Below the pieces are notes generated by a model, which saw only the letters and a program-made list of their open reading frames with translations, was not told where the DNA came from and searched no databases. Positions 36,287-44,657 of a stretch of 64,000 bases of DNA are shown here, one piece after another. The stretch lies in the NCBI GenBank assembly GCA_044228285.1, contig JBGAVD010000006.1:62001-126000 (forward strand), written 5' to 3'. The number at the start of each line of letters is the position of its first letter. Position 1 is the stretch's first letter. The position numbers were made by a program, and so were the translations under genes. Origin of the DNA: JBBATK01 sp044228285. GTDB lineage: Bacteria > Bacteroidota > Ignavibacteria > Kapaibacteriales > NICIL-2.

Positions 36287-36468
36287 CTGCAATACAGTTG
36301 ACTCTATGAAAATAGATCTGCCAGAGTCTTCTTCTTCACCCGCAGGCTTCGCCTGCGCTTCACTCCTCAGATCCTTGCATCTGATATCGGCATCATAGAG
36401 AAAGCTCTTAGAAAGCACTTAGTCAGCACACATTCTTGAACCCGACGAAACCGAAGGAAAGCCTAGTT

Positions 36469-37026
36469 GTGAAGAAGCACTTAATCGTTCTCTCCGCGCC
36501 TTCTGGTGCCGGTAAAACTACCGTCGCCCGACACCTCCTGCGAACATTCCCAAGCTGGCGCTTTTCCGTGTCGGCCACCACCCGCAGCATGCGCCCAGGT
36601 GAAGTTCACGGAAAAGACTACTTCTTTTTAAGCAGAGAAGAATTCGTACACCGAGTTGGTTCTGGCGACATGATAGAGTACGAAGAGATCTTCGGAAACC
36701 TCTACGGCACCCTGCGCTCAGAGGTCCAACGCAGCATCGATTCCGGACAAACCATTCTGTTTGACGTAGACGTAAAAGGAGCAATCTCACTGCGCCACGC
36801 ATTTCCAGACGATACCCTTCTCATCTTCATAGCCCCACCAAACCAAGAAGTTCTTGAACAGCGCCTACGCTCTCGCAGCACAGAAAGCGAAGAACAACTC
36901 TCGCTCCGTCTAGAACGCGCCGAAATGGAAATGTCACTCCTCCATGAATTCGACGTCAGCATCATCAACGATGACCTACACGAAACACTAACAAAAGCCG
37001 AAGACGCAGTCCGAGGTTTCTACTAA
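36469..37026 (+). CDS. gmk: Guanylate kinase
   Basis: This enzyme phosphorylates GMP to GDP with ATP. The P-loop SAPSGAGKTTVARHLL is at about residues 8-23, followed by the GMP-binding segment SVSATTRSMRPGEVHGKDY and FDVDVKGAISLR. Length is 185 residues, normal for the family. I chose the GTG at 36469 because AAGGAAAG sits about 9 nt upstream; a TTG at 36436 would add 11 residues. The gene follows yicC by 239 nt containing two hairpins. Directly downstream begins the composite repeat array. Confidence 0.93.
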   Translation: MKKHLIVLSAPSGAGKTTVARHLLRTFPSWRFSVSATTRSMRPGEVHGKDYFFLSREEFVHRVGSGDMIEYEEIFGNLYGTLRSEVQRSIDSGQTILFDVDVKGAISLRHAFPDDTLLIFIAPPNQEVLEQRLRSRSTESEEQLSLRLERAEMEMSLLHEFDVSIINDDLHETLTKAEDAVRGFY

Positions 37027-37073
37027 GCATTTGCTCGCATTGCTACGGCATCTATGTTAAGTCGCTAGTGCAG

Positions 37074-37722
37074 AAAGCGCAAACAAAAACAAAGCCCCAA
37101 AGGGGCGCATTATCTCAGGGCAGCTCACCGCAAAGCGGTGGGCTGTCGTGCGTAATGTGCAAACAAAAGAGAAGCCCCAAAGGGGCGCATTATCTCAGGG
37201 CAGCTCACCGCAAAGCGGTGGGCTGTCGTGCGTAATGTGCAAACAAAAGAGAAGCCCCGATGGGGCGCATTATCTCAGGGCAGTCCCGAGCAACGCTCGG
37301 GGTTGTCATACCCAAAGCGTAGAAAACAGAAAAGCCCCGAAGGGGCGCATTATCTCAGGGCAGTCCCGAGCAACGCTCGGGACTGCTACACTCGTAACGC
37401 TGGCTGTCGCACGTATAGCGCAAACAAACGAAAAGCCCCGAAGGGGCGCTTTAACTCAGGGCAGCTCACCGCAACGCGGTGGGCTGTCGTGCGTAATGCG
37501 CAAACAAACGAGAAGCCCCAAAGGGGCGTATTAACTCAGGGCAGTCCCGAGCAACGCTCGGGGCTGTCATACGCAAAGCGTAGAAAACAGAAAAGCCCCG
37601 AAGGGGCGCATTATCTCAGGGCAGCTCACCGCAACGCGGTGGGCTGTCGTGCAAGCAGCGCATAGATACGAAAAGCCCCGAAGGGGCGCATTATCTCAGG
37701 GCAGTCCCGAGCAACGCTCGGG
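37074..37722. repeat. Tandem array A: eight 80-nt double-hairpin units
   Basis: Eight units begin with the palindrome GCCCC(A/G)AAGGGGC (GCCCCGATGGGGC in unit 3) at 37094, 37174, 37254, 37334, 37435, 37515, 37595 and 37675. The spacing is 80 nt except for 101 nt after unit 4. Each unit continues with GCATTATCTCAGGGCAG (small variants), a second hairpin, and a 25-30 nt A-rich linker with GCTGTCGTGCG. The second hairpin is CACCGC-AAM/CG-GCGGTG in units 1, 2, 5 and 7 and CCCGAGC-AAC-GCTCGGG in units 3, 4, 6 and 8. The stem sequence changes but pairing is kept. No coding function is supported; open frames here are by-products of the repeat. Confidence 0.9.
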
Positions 37723-38945
37723 GCTGTTGTACTAAAGACGACAGCTGTCGTTCTGAATCCACGGCTATTGCTCCAAAAGACAAGGGCTGTCCAACTATAA
37801 ACAATGGCCGTTATACAATCGACGAGCGCTGTCGTTCTGAATCCACGGCTGTTGCACCATACGAGGGCTGTCGTAATATAAAACGTGGGCTGTCCAACTA
37901 TAAACAATGACCGTTATACAATAGACGAGCGCTGTCGTTCTGAATCCACGGCTGTTGTACCATACGAGGGCTGTCGTAATATAAAACGTGGGCTGTCCAA
38001 CTATAAACAATGGCCGTTATACTATAGACGAGCGCTGTCGATCTGAATCCACGGCTGTTGTACCATACGAGGGCTGTCGTAATATAAAACGTGGGCTGTC
38101 CAACTATAAACAATGACCGTTATACAATAGACGAGGACTGTCGTTCTAAATCCACGGATGTTGTATTCAACGTGGGCTGTCCAACTGTAAACGATGGTCG
38201 TTAAACAATAGACGAGGACCGTCATTCTGAATCCACGGATGTTGTATTAAACGTGGCCTGTCCAACTGTAAACGATGGCCATTATACAATAGACGAGGAC
38301 TGTCCTTCTAAATCCACGGATGTTGTATTAAACGTGGGCTGTCCAACTTCAAACGATGGCCGTTATACAATAGACGAGGATTGTCGTTCTGAATCCACGG
38401 ATGTTGTATTAAACGTGAGCTGTCCAACTGTAAACGATGGCCATTATACAATAGACGAGGACTGTCGTTCTAAATCCACGGATGTTGTATTCAACGTGGG
38501 CTGTCCAACTATAAACAATGGCCATTATACAATAGACGAGCGCTGTCGTTCTGAATCGACGGCTGTTGTACCATACGAGGGCTGTCGTAACATAAGACAA
38601 GGGCTGTCCAACTATAAACAATGGCCGTTATACAATAGACGAGCGCTGTCGTTCTGAATCCACGGCTGTTGTACCATACGAGGGCTGTCGTAACATAAAT
38701 CAAGGGCTGTCCAACTATAAACGAGGGCCGTTATACAATAAACGAGGACTGTCGTTCTGAAACCACGGATGTTGTATTAAACAAGGACTGTCCAACTATA
38801 AACGATGGCCTTTATACAATCGACGATGGCTCTCGTACTGAAACCGAGGACTGGCTATGCTACATCGACGGCCGTTATACTGTATCCATAACTGTTATAC
38901 GCGAGGGCTGGTTACACCAATAACGCTGGCTGTCGAACTAACCGA
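37723..38945. repeat. Tandem array B: 81/103-nt higher-order repeats
   Basis: The marker string CCAACT occurs at 37791, 37894, 37997, 38100, 38181, 38262, 38343, 38424, 38505, 38608, 38711 and 38792. The intervals are 103, 103, 103, 81, 81, 81, 81, 81, 103, 103 and 81 nt. The 103-nt unit is five monomers of 22, 21, 19, 19 and 22 nt, most starting GGCTGT or similar; the 81-nt unit lacks one 22-nt monomer. The array starts immediately after the last hairpin of array A and decays after 38820. It fills the gap between gmk and a minus-strand gene that ends at 39001. Confidence 0.92.
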
Positions 38946-39000
38946 GCACCAATAACAATCCCAACATCAAAAATCCAAAACCTCCCCAACAAATCTCACC

Positions 39001-41301
39001 CTACATCACCCTCATCCCCTGCACCTGCGGTGCAAAGGTCGAACCCTGTGCCAATCGCTTCCACACACCTTCCAACTCACGAATAACCTCTTCGCGGTTC
39101 TGCATAAGAGCATGTTCCACCCCTCTACTGAGCTGCTCACGGAATTGCAACAGAATAAGCGACGAGGCCAATTGTGGTGAGAGCGCATTGCGCAACTCTC
39201 GAAGCTCAGGTACTAATCGATCAACAAAGCCATCAAGGGCAGACTGTTCCTGTTCCTTGCGGTGTTCAAGGAGGATGAATGGCTGGAGCGACTTCTCGAG
39301 CAGCGATAACTCGCTCTGCGCTGGAACGAGGCGCGCAAAGATGAGACCCAACTCATCTTGCATCTCCCGTGTATCATCAAACACTTCCACCCGCTGCTCA
39401 TCGGTGCGATGTGCCTTGGCTCGCGAGTGTAAGTTCTTCATCCTGTCTTTCTGCAATTGAATAAACTCGCGAAGCTCTGCAATACGCTCCTGAGCTACTT
39501 CAACATGGACTTGGGAATGCTGTACTTCGTCGAGCACCGTATTGCGACGACGCTGCATCAGTCTATCAGCAATACTCTGCGTGTTACTGATCTGCACTTC
39601 GCTTTGGGTTTTTACAATGCTGTCGAGCGCTGCGCGCGAGGCTTGTAATGAGCGCACTGTGTCAGGACACATATACTCCAACATGGTGCGCTGGGTAGCA
39701 TCGCACTCAAACCAGAAACGACGACCCTTTATCTGCGCATCACGAAGCATGGCCTCAATCCAACCGCTGGCAACAGCTGTGGAGCTATGCTTTGATAACA
39801 AACTACGTTCGTCTTCAACTGTCGTCCACCAATCACGGAATACTGCGCGCGCCTGACGTGGACTGAGCACGGAGTCCCGACTCAACGCCGACACAAACTC
39901 CTCACGAAGCTGTGGCAATGAGGTTTCCGGCATAAGAAGCAGCGGCGACACCGCGCTCCACCATGCAGCAAAAGCATAGTGCGTACGAATCTCTGCATTC
40001 TTCAGCGTCGGTGCGGACGACACCGCTACGCGTACAAGAGCGTGGTCATGAAAGGTAGGCCGAAAGAAATCATTGCGCTTGCTCTTCTGGAAGAACGAGT
40101 GAATGTCCAAGCCGCGCTGAATCATCTGCGAGTCTAGCTCAACAAACTGTGTTGTGCTTAGAGCTCCAGGATAACTGTCGCGCTGGTATGCAAAGAGAGG
40201 CGCTGTTGTGCGCATCCCTGGCAGTACACGGGAGGAGCTAAGGATGTCGCTGCGATGCAACACTCGACAATGATTGCCGTTGTTCGCAAACTGATCTCGC
40301 GCTTCAATGATGCTTTCTATGCTGAGTCCGTCGAGGCTCGGACCATCCTGCGCGTCCATGTGGTCATAAAACAACACACGGTGACGTCGCTCTACACTCT
40401 TGCGACCACGAAGTATCATGATATGCCAGGTTGGACGTAGATGTCCGTGCAGACTAATCACACTATCCAACACATCTCGCTCTAGGAGTAAGGACATGTC
40501 GGCACGACGTAACTGTTGCACTACCTCATCGGTCATGAGGACAGCCGCCACACTATGCTCAGCCATACATCGAAGAATACCTGAGAACGACGGCGGAGCA
40601 TCTCGCCGCTCCACAAAAATGCGATCAAACAAACGAGCAGTTTTATGCGCTTCAAAGGCACGTCCCCACTCTTGGAACTCAAGCTGCAAATCACAGAGTA
40701 CTGCAAGCAAACTGGTTAAGCGCAATGCAAAGGGATCAGCATCCTCCGCTCGTAATCGAATCTTACGAGGTAGAACACTCATGTGCTGTTCTTCCGTGAC
40801 GCTTCTCTGCGCTACTGCAGCACGCAATCCACTACCGCAGCCCACATCCAGAACCGAGGCTCCAGCGTTAAGCGGAATGAGCGCAGGAAAGAGTGTTGCA
40901 AGAAAAGAGGATTCTCGAAGGTCGGCATGCTGGAGCACAAAGGCTTCTGCTGCACGAGCAACTAATGCTTGGTCATCACAACGCAGAGTATGCAGAGCAC
41001 TGAGTACGGATCGAACAACGCCAGGCTCAATGCGGTGTCCGGCAGGGTCACGCTCAAACGAAACATCAGCACTCAAGCCTTGGAGCAAAGGGTTAGTGCG
41101 CTCAGCAGCACGTAAGGCATTGTGCAAATTCGAGGCAAGTGCGCTGAGCGATTGTTGTGCGGGAGGAAGCAGGCGAGCTCGTTGCAGACACAACAGAGCA
41201 AGGATGTGCGAGCGAAAGTCGACACCATGCGCAGCTTCGCCTAGCATTTCTAAAGCTGCGTTACATTCTCGGAGAATATCGGTTGGTGTTGACACACTCA
41301 T
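39001..41301 (-). CDS. HsdM-like N6-methyltransferase homologue, catalytic motif lost, coiled-coil tail
   Basis: This 766-residue protein resembles the M subunit of type I restriction systems. A helical N-terminus is followed by a segment FVLQHADLRESSFLATLFPA leading into the SAM-binding motif ASVLDVGCGSGL (about 146-157); acidic residues (EDADPFALRL) follow as in motif II. Where N6-adenine methylases have NPPF/Y, this protein reads FDRIFVERRDAPPSF, with no Asn. The C-terminal 250 residues include a long coiled coil (about 580-700, VEVAQERIAELREFIQLQKD). No HsdS or HsdR gene is near. It may bind SAM or DNA without methylating, or be a decayed, repurposed MTase. It sits beside the repeat array. 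Confidence 0.65.
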   Translation of the reverse strand: MSVSTPTDILRECNAALEMLGEAAHGVDFRSHILALLCLQRARLLPPAQQSLSALASNLHNALRAAERTNPLLQGLSADVSFERDPAGHRIEPGVVRSVLSALHTLRCDDQALVARAAEAFVLQHADLRESSFLATLFPALIPLNAGASVLDVGCGSGLRAAVAQRSVTEEQHMSVLPRKIRLRAEDADPFALRLTSLLAVLCDLQLEFQEWGRAFEAHKTARLFDRIFVERRDAPPSFSGILRCMAEHSVAAVLMTDEVVQQLRRADMSLLLERDVLDSVISLHGHLRPTWHIMILRGRKSVERRHRVLFYDHMDAQDGPSLDGLSIESIIEARDQFANNGNHCRVLHRSDILSSSRVLPGMRTTAPLFAYQRDSYPGALSTTQFVELDSQMIQRGLDIHSFFQKSKRNDFFRPTFHDHALVRVAVSSAPTLKNAEIRTHYAFAAWWSAVSPLLLMPETSLPQLREEFVSALSRDSVLSPRQARAVFRDWWTTVEDERSLLSKHSSTAVASGWIEAMLRDAQIKGRRFWFECDATQRTMLEYMCPDTVRSLQASRAALDSIVKTQSEVQISNTQSIADRLMQRRRNTVLDEVQHSQVHVEVAQERIAELREFIQLQKDRMKNLHSRAKAHRTDEQRVEVFDDTREMQDELGLIFARLVPAQSELSLLEKSLQPFILLEHRKEQEQSALDGFVDRLVPELRELRNALSPQLASSLILLQFREQLSRGVEHALMQNREEVIRELEGVWKRLAQGSTFAPQVQGMRVM

Positions 41302-41332
41302 GGTTCTGCTGCTGCGATGAAATCGTCGTGTT

Positions 41333-41603
41333 ATGACTCAACTGCGTATGCATCCATGCTCCCCCTATTGCAGGGATCCGTCCTGAACTGCAAGATAAAA
41401 CAAAAGTCGAGTGCCAGACCTGCGCAGAACTACCGATGCCTGCTTCTAGGACGCTATTTGAGGAGATTCAGGTCTCTCTGATCCGAGCTGCAAGTCAGAA
41501 AGCCTGCTCCGACAGCCCACTACAAAGCACGAAGAGGGGCAATGGCAACGAACGAACTGAGCGCTTGCGCGACCAGACGGCCAACTCAACTGGTCAGCGC
41601 TGA
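41333..41603 (+). pseudogene. Possible frameshifted small zinc-ribbon gene
   Basis: From ATG 41333 the frame reads a CSPYC pair and stops after 17 codons. Moving the frame by one base at about 41382 continues to a CQTC pair and a charged helical tail, ending at 41603. The joined product would be a roughly 90-residue protein with two Cys pairs spaced like a zinc ribbon. This is a weak reconstruction. The rest of the 41302-41775 gap shows no feature I recognise. Confidence 0.25.
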
Positions 41604-41775
41604 CTGTAGCTGTTCGGGGATCTCAGCCGAAAAATCCGTAGTTCTGCCTACTCTATTCCCCTGCCAAACGTCCGATACTTGCACAAACGCTCAGCGTCGC
41701 CGACGTATTTTTGTGCGCTGTCGGTTTAGCAGCACTTTTCATCCCTTCTGACCAAAATCGAAATCAGTCCATAGA

Positions 41776-42828
41776 ATGCATCAAAACGCTTCAATATTCA
41801 TAGCCGGTCACCGAGGTATGGTGGGCAGTGCAATTCTTCGCAGACTCAGTGCTGAAGGATATAGCTCTCTCATGACAGCGTCACGTCAAGAGCTCAACCT
41901 CATCGACCAACAGGCATGTCTGAATTTCTTCCGCACACACAAACCTGAATATGTCTTCTTAGCGGCAGCGCGAGTTGGAGGTATTCATGCGAACAATACG
42001 TTTCGAGCAGAGTTCTTTTATGAGAACCTGATGATTGCAGCGAATGTGATCGAAGCGGCGCATCAAGTTGGCTGTACGAAACTCATCAACTTAGGGTCGT
42101 CGTGCATTTATCCCAAGCTTGCCGAGCAGCCCTTACAAGAATCATCGCTCTTAACAGGCGCCCTGGAATCAACCAATGAACCTTATGCCGTAGCAAAAAT
42201 TGCAGCGGTGAAGATGTGTCGGTATTACAAAGAGCAGTACGGCAGCGAGTTTCTCTCGCTCATGCCAACAAACCTCTATGGTCCGAACGACAACTACAAC
42301 CTCGAAAGCTCTCACGTTCTACCCGCACTCATCCGAAAGTTCACGCTCGCACAGTACTTGCGCTCACAACGCTATGATCGTATACGCGCAAACTTGCAAG
42401 CAGAGGATTTAGGATTTGGATGCGATCGCAGCCAGGAGTGGTCGGATAATGAACTGAAGGACTTACTCGCAGCGCGCGGCATTCACGCCGACCAGGTTTC
42501 GCTCTGGGGCAGCGGTGCCGTGTATCGTGAGTTCTTGCATGCAGATGATGTTGCCGATGCAGCGCTCTTCTTTATGAAGTCGATCTCGGCCCACGATGCT
42601 GGTGAAATCGTCAACATCGGCACCGGTAAAGACGGCACCATCCGCGAACTCGCCAGCATGATTGCTAGCCTCGTCGGCTACGATGGTTCCATCAGCTTCG
42701 ACCCTTCGCAACCCGATGGCACCCCACGCAAGTTGCTCGACGTCTCCAAAGCCAATAGCCTTGGATGGAAAGCAAAAATCTCATTAGAGCAAGGTCTGCA
42801 CTCGGTGATCTCTGCCTACATGGCCTAG
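41776..42828 (+). CDS. fcl: GDP-L-fucose synthase
   Basis: This 350-residue short-chain dehydrogenase/reductase converts GDP-4-keto-6-deoxy-mannose to GDP-L-fucose with NADPH. Visible features are the Rossmann GHRGMVGSAI (about 11-20), AARVGGIHANN, the catalytic Ser in GSSCIYPK, the YxxxK pair in EPYAVAKIAA, and NLYGPNDNYN. About 40 residues (LRSQRYDRIRANLQ to LAARGI) are inserted before LWGSGAVYREFLHADD; such insertions occur in family members from this phylum, making it longer than the usual 320. No gmd gene is in view. Fucose would feed surface glycans, fitting the two GT-C enzymes nearby. Confidence 0.92.
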   Translation: MHQNASIFIAGHRGMVGSAILRRLSAEGYSSLMTASRQELNLIDQQACLNFFRTHKPEYVFLAAARVGGIHANNTFRAEFFYENLMIAANVIEAAHQVGCTKLINLGSSCIYPKLAEQPLQESSLLTGALESTNEPYAVAKIAAVKMCRYYKEQYGSEFLSLMPTNLYGPNDNYNLESSHVLPALIRKFTLAQYLRSQRYDRIRANLQAEDLGFGCDRSQEWSDNELKDLLAARGIHADQVSLWGSGAVYREFLHADDVADAALFFMKSISAHDAGEIVNIGTGKDGTIRELASMIASLVGYDGSISFDPSQPDGTPRKLLDVSKANSLGWKAKISLEQGLHSVISAYMA

Positions 42829-43082
42829 TCACACACTCGCGCCAAGCCGGTTGCTGTCATCTCGCACAGTCATCTCACAAGTCTTCATCTTCAAGCTCCG
42901 CACTTCGTGCTCCGACGGTTCTTCGCAGTCGAGCGATGAACTGTACGGCTTGAGGATACACCAACATTGTAGCTACAATCATAACCTGCACGCGAGTAGA
43001 AGCATTTCTCGGCAAATAGTGCAAGCCTACGTTTGTAAGGGTTCTCAAAAGCTAAGCGTAGGTCTGAGACGCATTAAAACGA

Positions 43083-44222
43083 CTACGCACAGACTAAGGC
43101 AGCCGCTTGAGCGCCGATATCAGAACCAATGGCGACACCCATCCCGTTACAACCAAATCCCACAACAACGTTGGGACTGATATGTTGTACGATAGGCGAC
43201 TTATCGGATTGAAATCCCATGATGCCAGCCCAGCGCATATCAACCTCGAAGGCAACGCCGGGGAGAATCACCGTACGCAAGTACTCATCCAGATTGTTTT
43301 GCATCTGCTCAGTCGTTTGAAACTCTGCAGTAGTTTCTCCTTCGATATCCAGATTACGTCCGCCACCAAACAGCACACGCGTACCAACATTGCGGAAGTA
43401 GTAGAAGCCTTCATCAAAGTGGAAGACACCACGAAATCGCAGATCGGGAATAGGATGTGTGATGAGGACTTGTCCGCGGGCAGGTTGTATCGGCAGACCA
43501 CCCATCAAAAGCAGTGCAAGCGCATTAGTACAGAGTACAACCCTCTCCGCGCGAAAGCGAATCGTGTCGTTGAGAATATGACGTCGCACCTCAAGCTCTA
43601 CGCCACTACTTCGTTCATGTACCTGTTGAACATCAGCACCAGTGATGATCCGTACACCCTTCGCGGCTGCGAGCAACGACAAATTCTTCATCGCCATACC
43701 ACTATTGATACTGCCTTCATGCGGTGTAGCAACAATGTGCTCAACCTTGCTCTGACTAAAACCAAAACGGCTGACTAGTGAGTCGTCAAGCTGAAAATAC
43801 TCTGACCCAAACATCGGTTGCATAATCTGGTTCATCGCATCGAGACTATTGAGCGCAGCACTCGTATCGCCCCAAAGCAGTTCATAACCACCAACCATGT
43901 CCAAACCCAGCTTCTCGTCACCCAAGCGATGTCGCAACAGATCAAGTCCCCGCTTCCGTTGCGCAATCACCCGCGTCGCGGCCTCCTCACCCATTACCCG
44001 CACATCCTGGAGTATTTCTGTCAAGCTTCCATAGCAAGCAAAACCAGCATTCTTTGTACTGGCGCCCGCGGGCAAGATCTCACGCTCAAGGATCACAACA
44101 TCATAGTCCGGATGTAATTCCTTAATGCTTATCGCTGTTGATAATCCAATGATCCCTGAGCCAACAACAGCAATAGTCGATTGCAATAACTCTTCTCGTT
44201 CCCAGTATGAAAGTGTAGACAT
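43083..44222 (-). CDS. FAD-dependent amine/amino-acid oxidase (DAO family)
   Basis: This 379-residue flavoenzyme has the dinucleotide-binding motif IAVVGSGIIGLSTAISI (about 17-33) followed by the acidic strand end VVILERE, and the DAO-type ASTKNAGFACYGS loop that covers the flavin. The C-terminal block RWAGIMGFQSDKSPIVQHIS and GCNGMGVAIGSDIG complete the FAD site. No signal peptide or membrane helix is seen. Members oxidise glycine, sarcosine or D-amino acids; substrate cannot be deduced. It converges with fcl across a 254-nt gap that shows no terminator or gene. Confidence 0.88.
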   Translation of the reverse strand: MSTLSYWEREELLQSTIAVVGSGIIGLSTAISIKELHPDYDVVILEREILPAGASTKNAGFACYGSLTEILQDVRVMGEEAATRVIAQRKRGLDLLRHRLGDEKLGLDMVGGYELLWGDTSAALNSLDAMNQIMQPMFGSEYFQLDDSLVSRFGFSQSKVEHIVATPHEGSINSGMAMKNLSLLAAAKGVRIITGADVQQVHERSSGVELEVRRHILNDTIRFRAERVVLCTNALALLLMGGLPIQPARGQVLITHPIPDLRFRGVFHFDEGFYYFRNVGTRVLFGGGRNLDIEGETTAEFQTTEQMQNNLDEYLRTVILPGVAFEVDMRWAGIMGFQSDKSPIVQHISPNVVVGFGCNGMGVAIGSDIGAQAAALVCA

Positions 44223-44315
44223 TTCGTGTTCTTGAATCTGATTCTTGTTGAGAATATCTGTCTTTGTTGTGATTTACAAGATAAAGACAGTGAGTGGTGT
44301 GTACACACGGTTTTG

Positions 44316-44656
44316 AGCTCACACCCGGTCGCTGAGCGCAGTCACCCTTCGACTCCGCTCAGGGTCCTTTTCGTGACTCCGCTCTGAAACATAAACAACG
44401 CTCGCTCACACTCGGTCGCTGAGCGGAGCCGAAGCGCGGTTGCGCTTACCCTCGTGTGGATCGCAACGGCCCTTCGACTCCGCTCAGGGACCACCCTTCG
44501 ACTCCGCTCAGGGTCCTTTCCGTGACTCCGCTCTGAAACATAAACGACACTCGCTCACACCCGGTCGCTGAGCGGAGCCGAAGCATGGTCCCTGAGCGGA
44601 GTCGAAGGGTGGTTGCTGAGCGGAGCCGAAGCATGGTTGCTGAGCGGAGCCGAAGC
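44316..44656. repeat. REP-like cluster of GCTGAGCGGAGYCGAAG repeats
   Basis: At least nine copies of a 17-19 nt element occur. Forward copies lie near 44330 (degenerate), 44418, 44567, 44591, 44615 and 44639, the last four spaced exactly 24 nt; inverted copies lie at 44347, 44470 and 44494. A direct repeat of about 90 nt (44350-44440 and 44500-44589) contains several of them. The cluster runs to within two bases of the dnaX stop codon. This CTGAGCGGAGTCGAAGG type of element is a common intergenic repeat in many bacterial genomes, from general memory. Confidence 0.85.
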
Positions 44657-44657
44657 A

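Noticed and set aside
37148..37665. Two overlapping plus-strand open frames through array A
   Set aside because: Repeat-derived, frame changes with unit length (80 nt), composition rich in Lys/Arg/Gln with no family resemblance.
38253..38657. Plus-strand open frame of 134 codons with a repeated NDGHYTIDEDC-like peptide
   Set aside because: It exists only because 81 is a multiple of three; the 103-nt units break it, a neighbouring unit has a stop in the same frame, and minus-strand frames are equally open. No start signal.
37074..38945. CRISPR array
   Set aside because: Whole units repeat; there are no unique spacers between short identical repeats, and no cas genes are in the window.
39001..41301. 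Active type I restriction-modification system
   Set aside because: No specificity or restriction subunit nearby and the catalytic NPPF/Y motif is missing.
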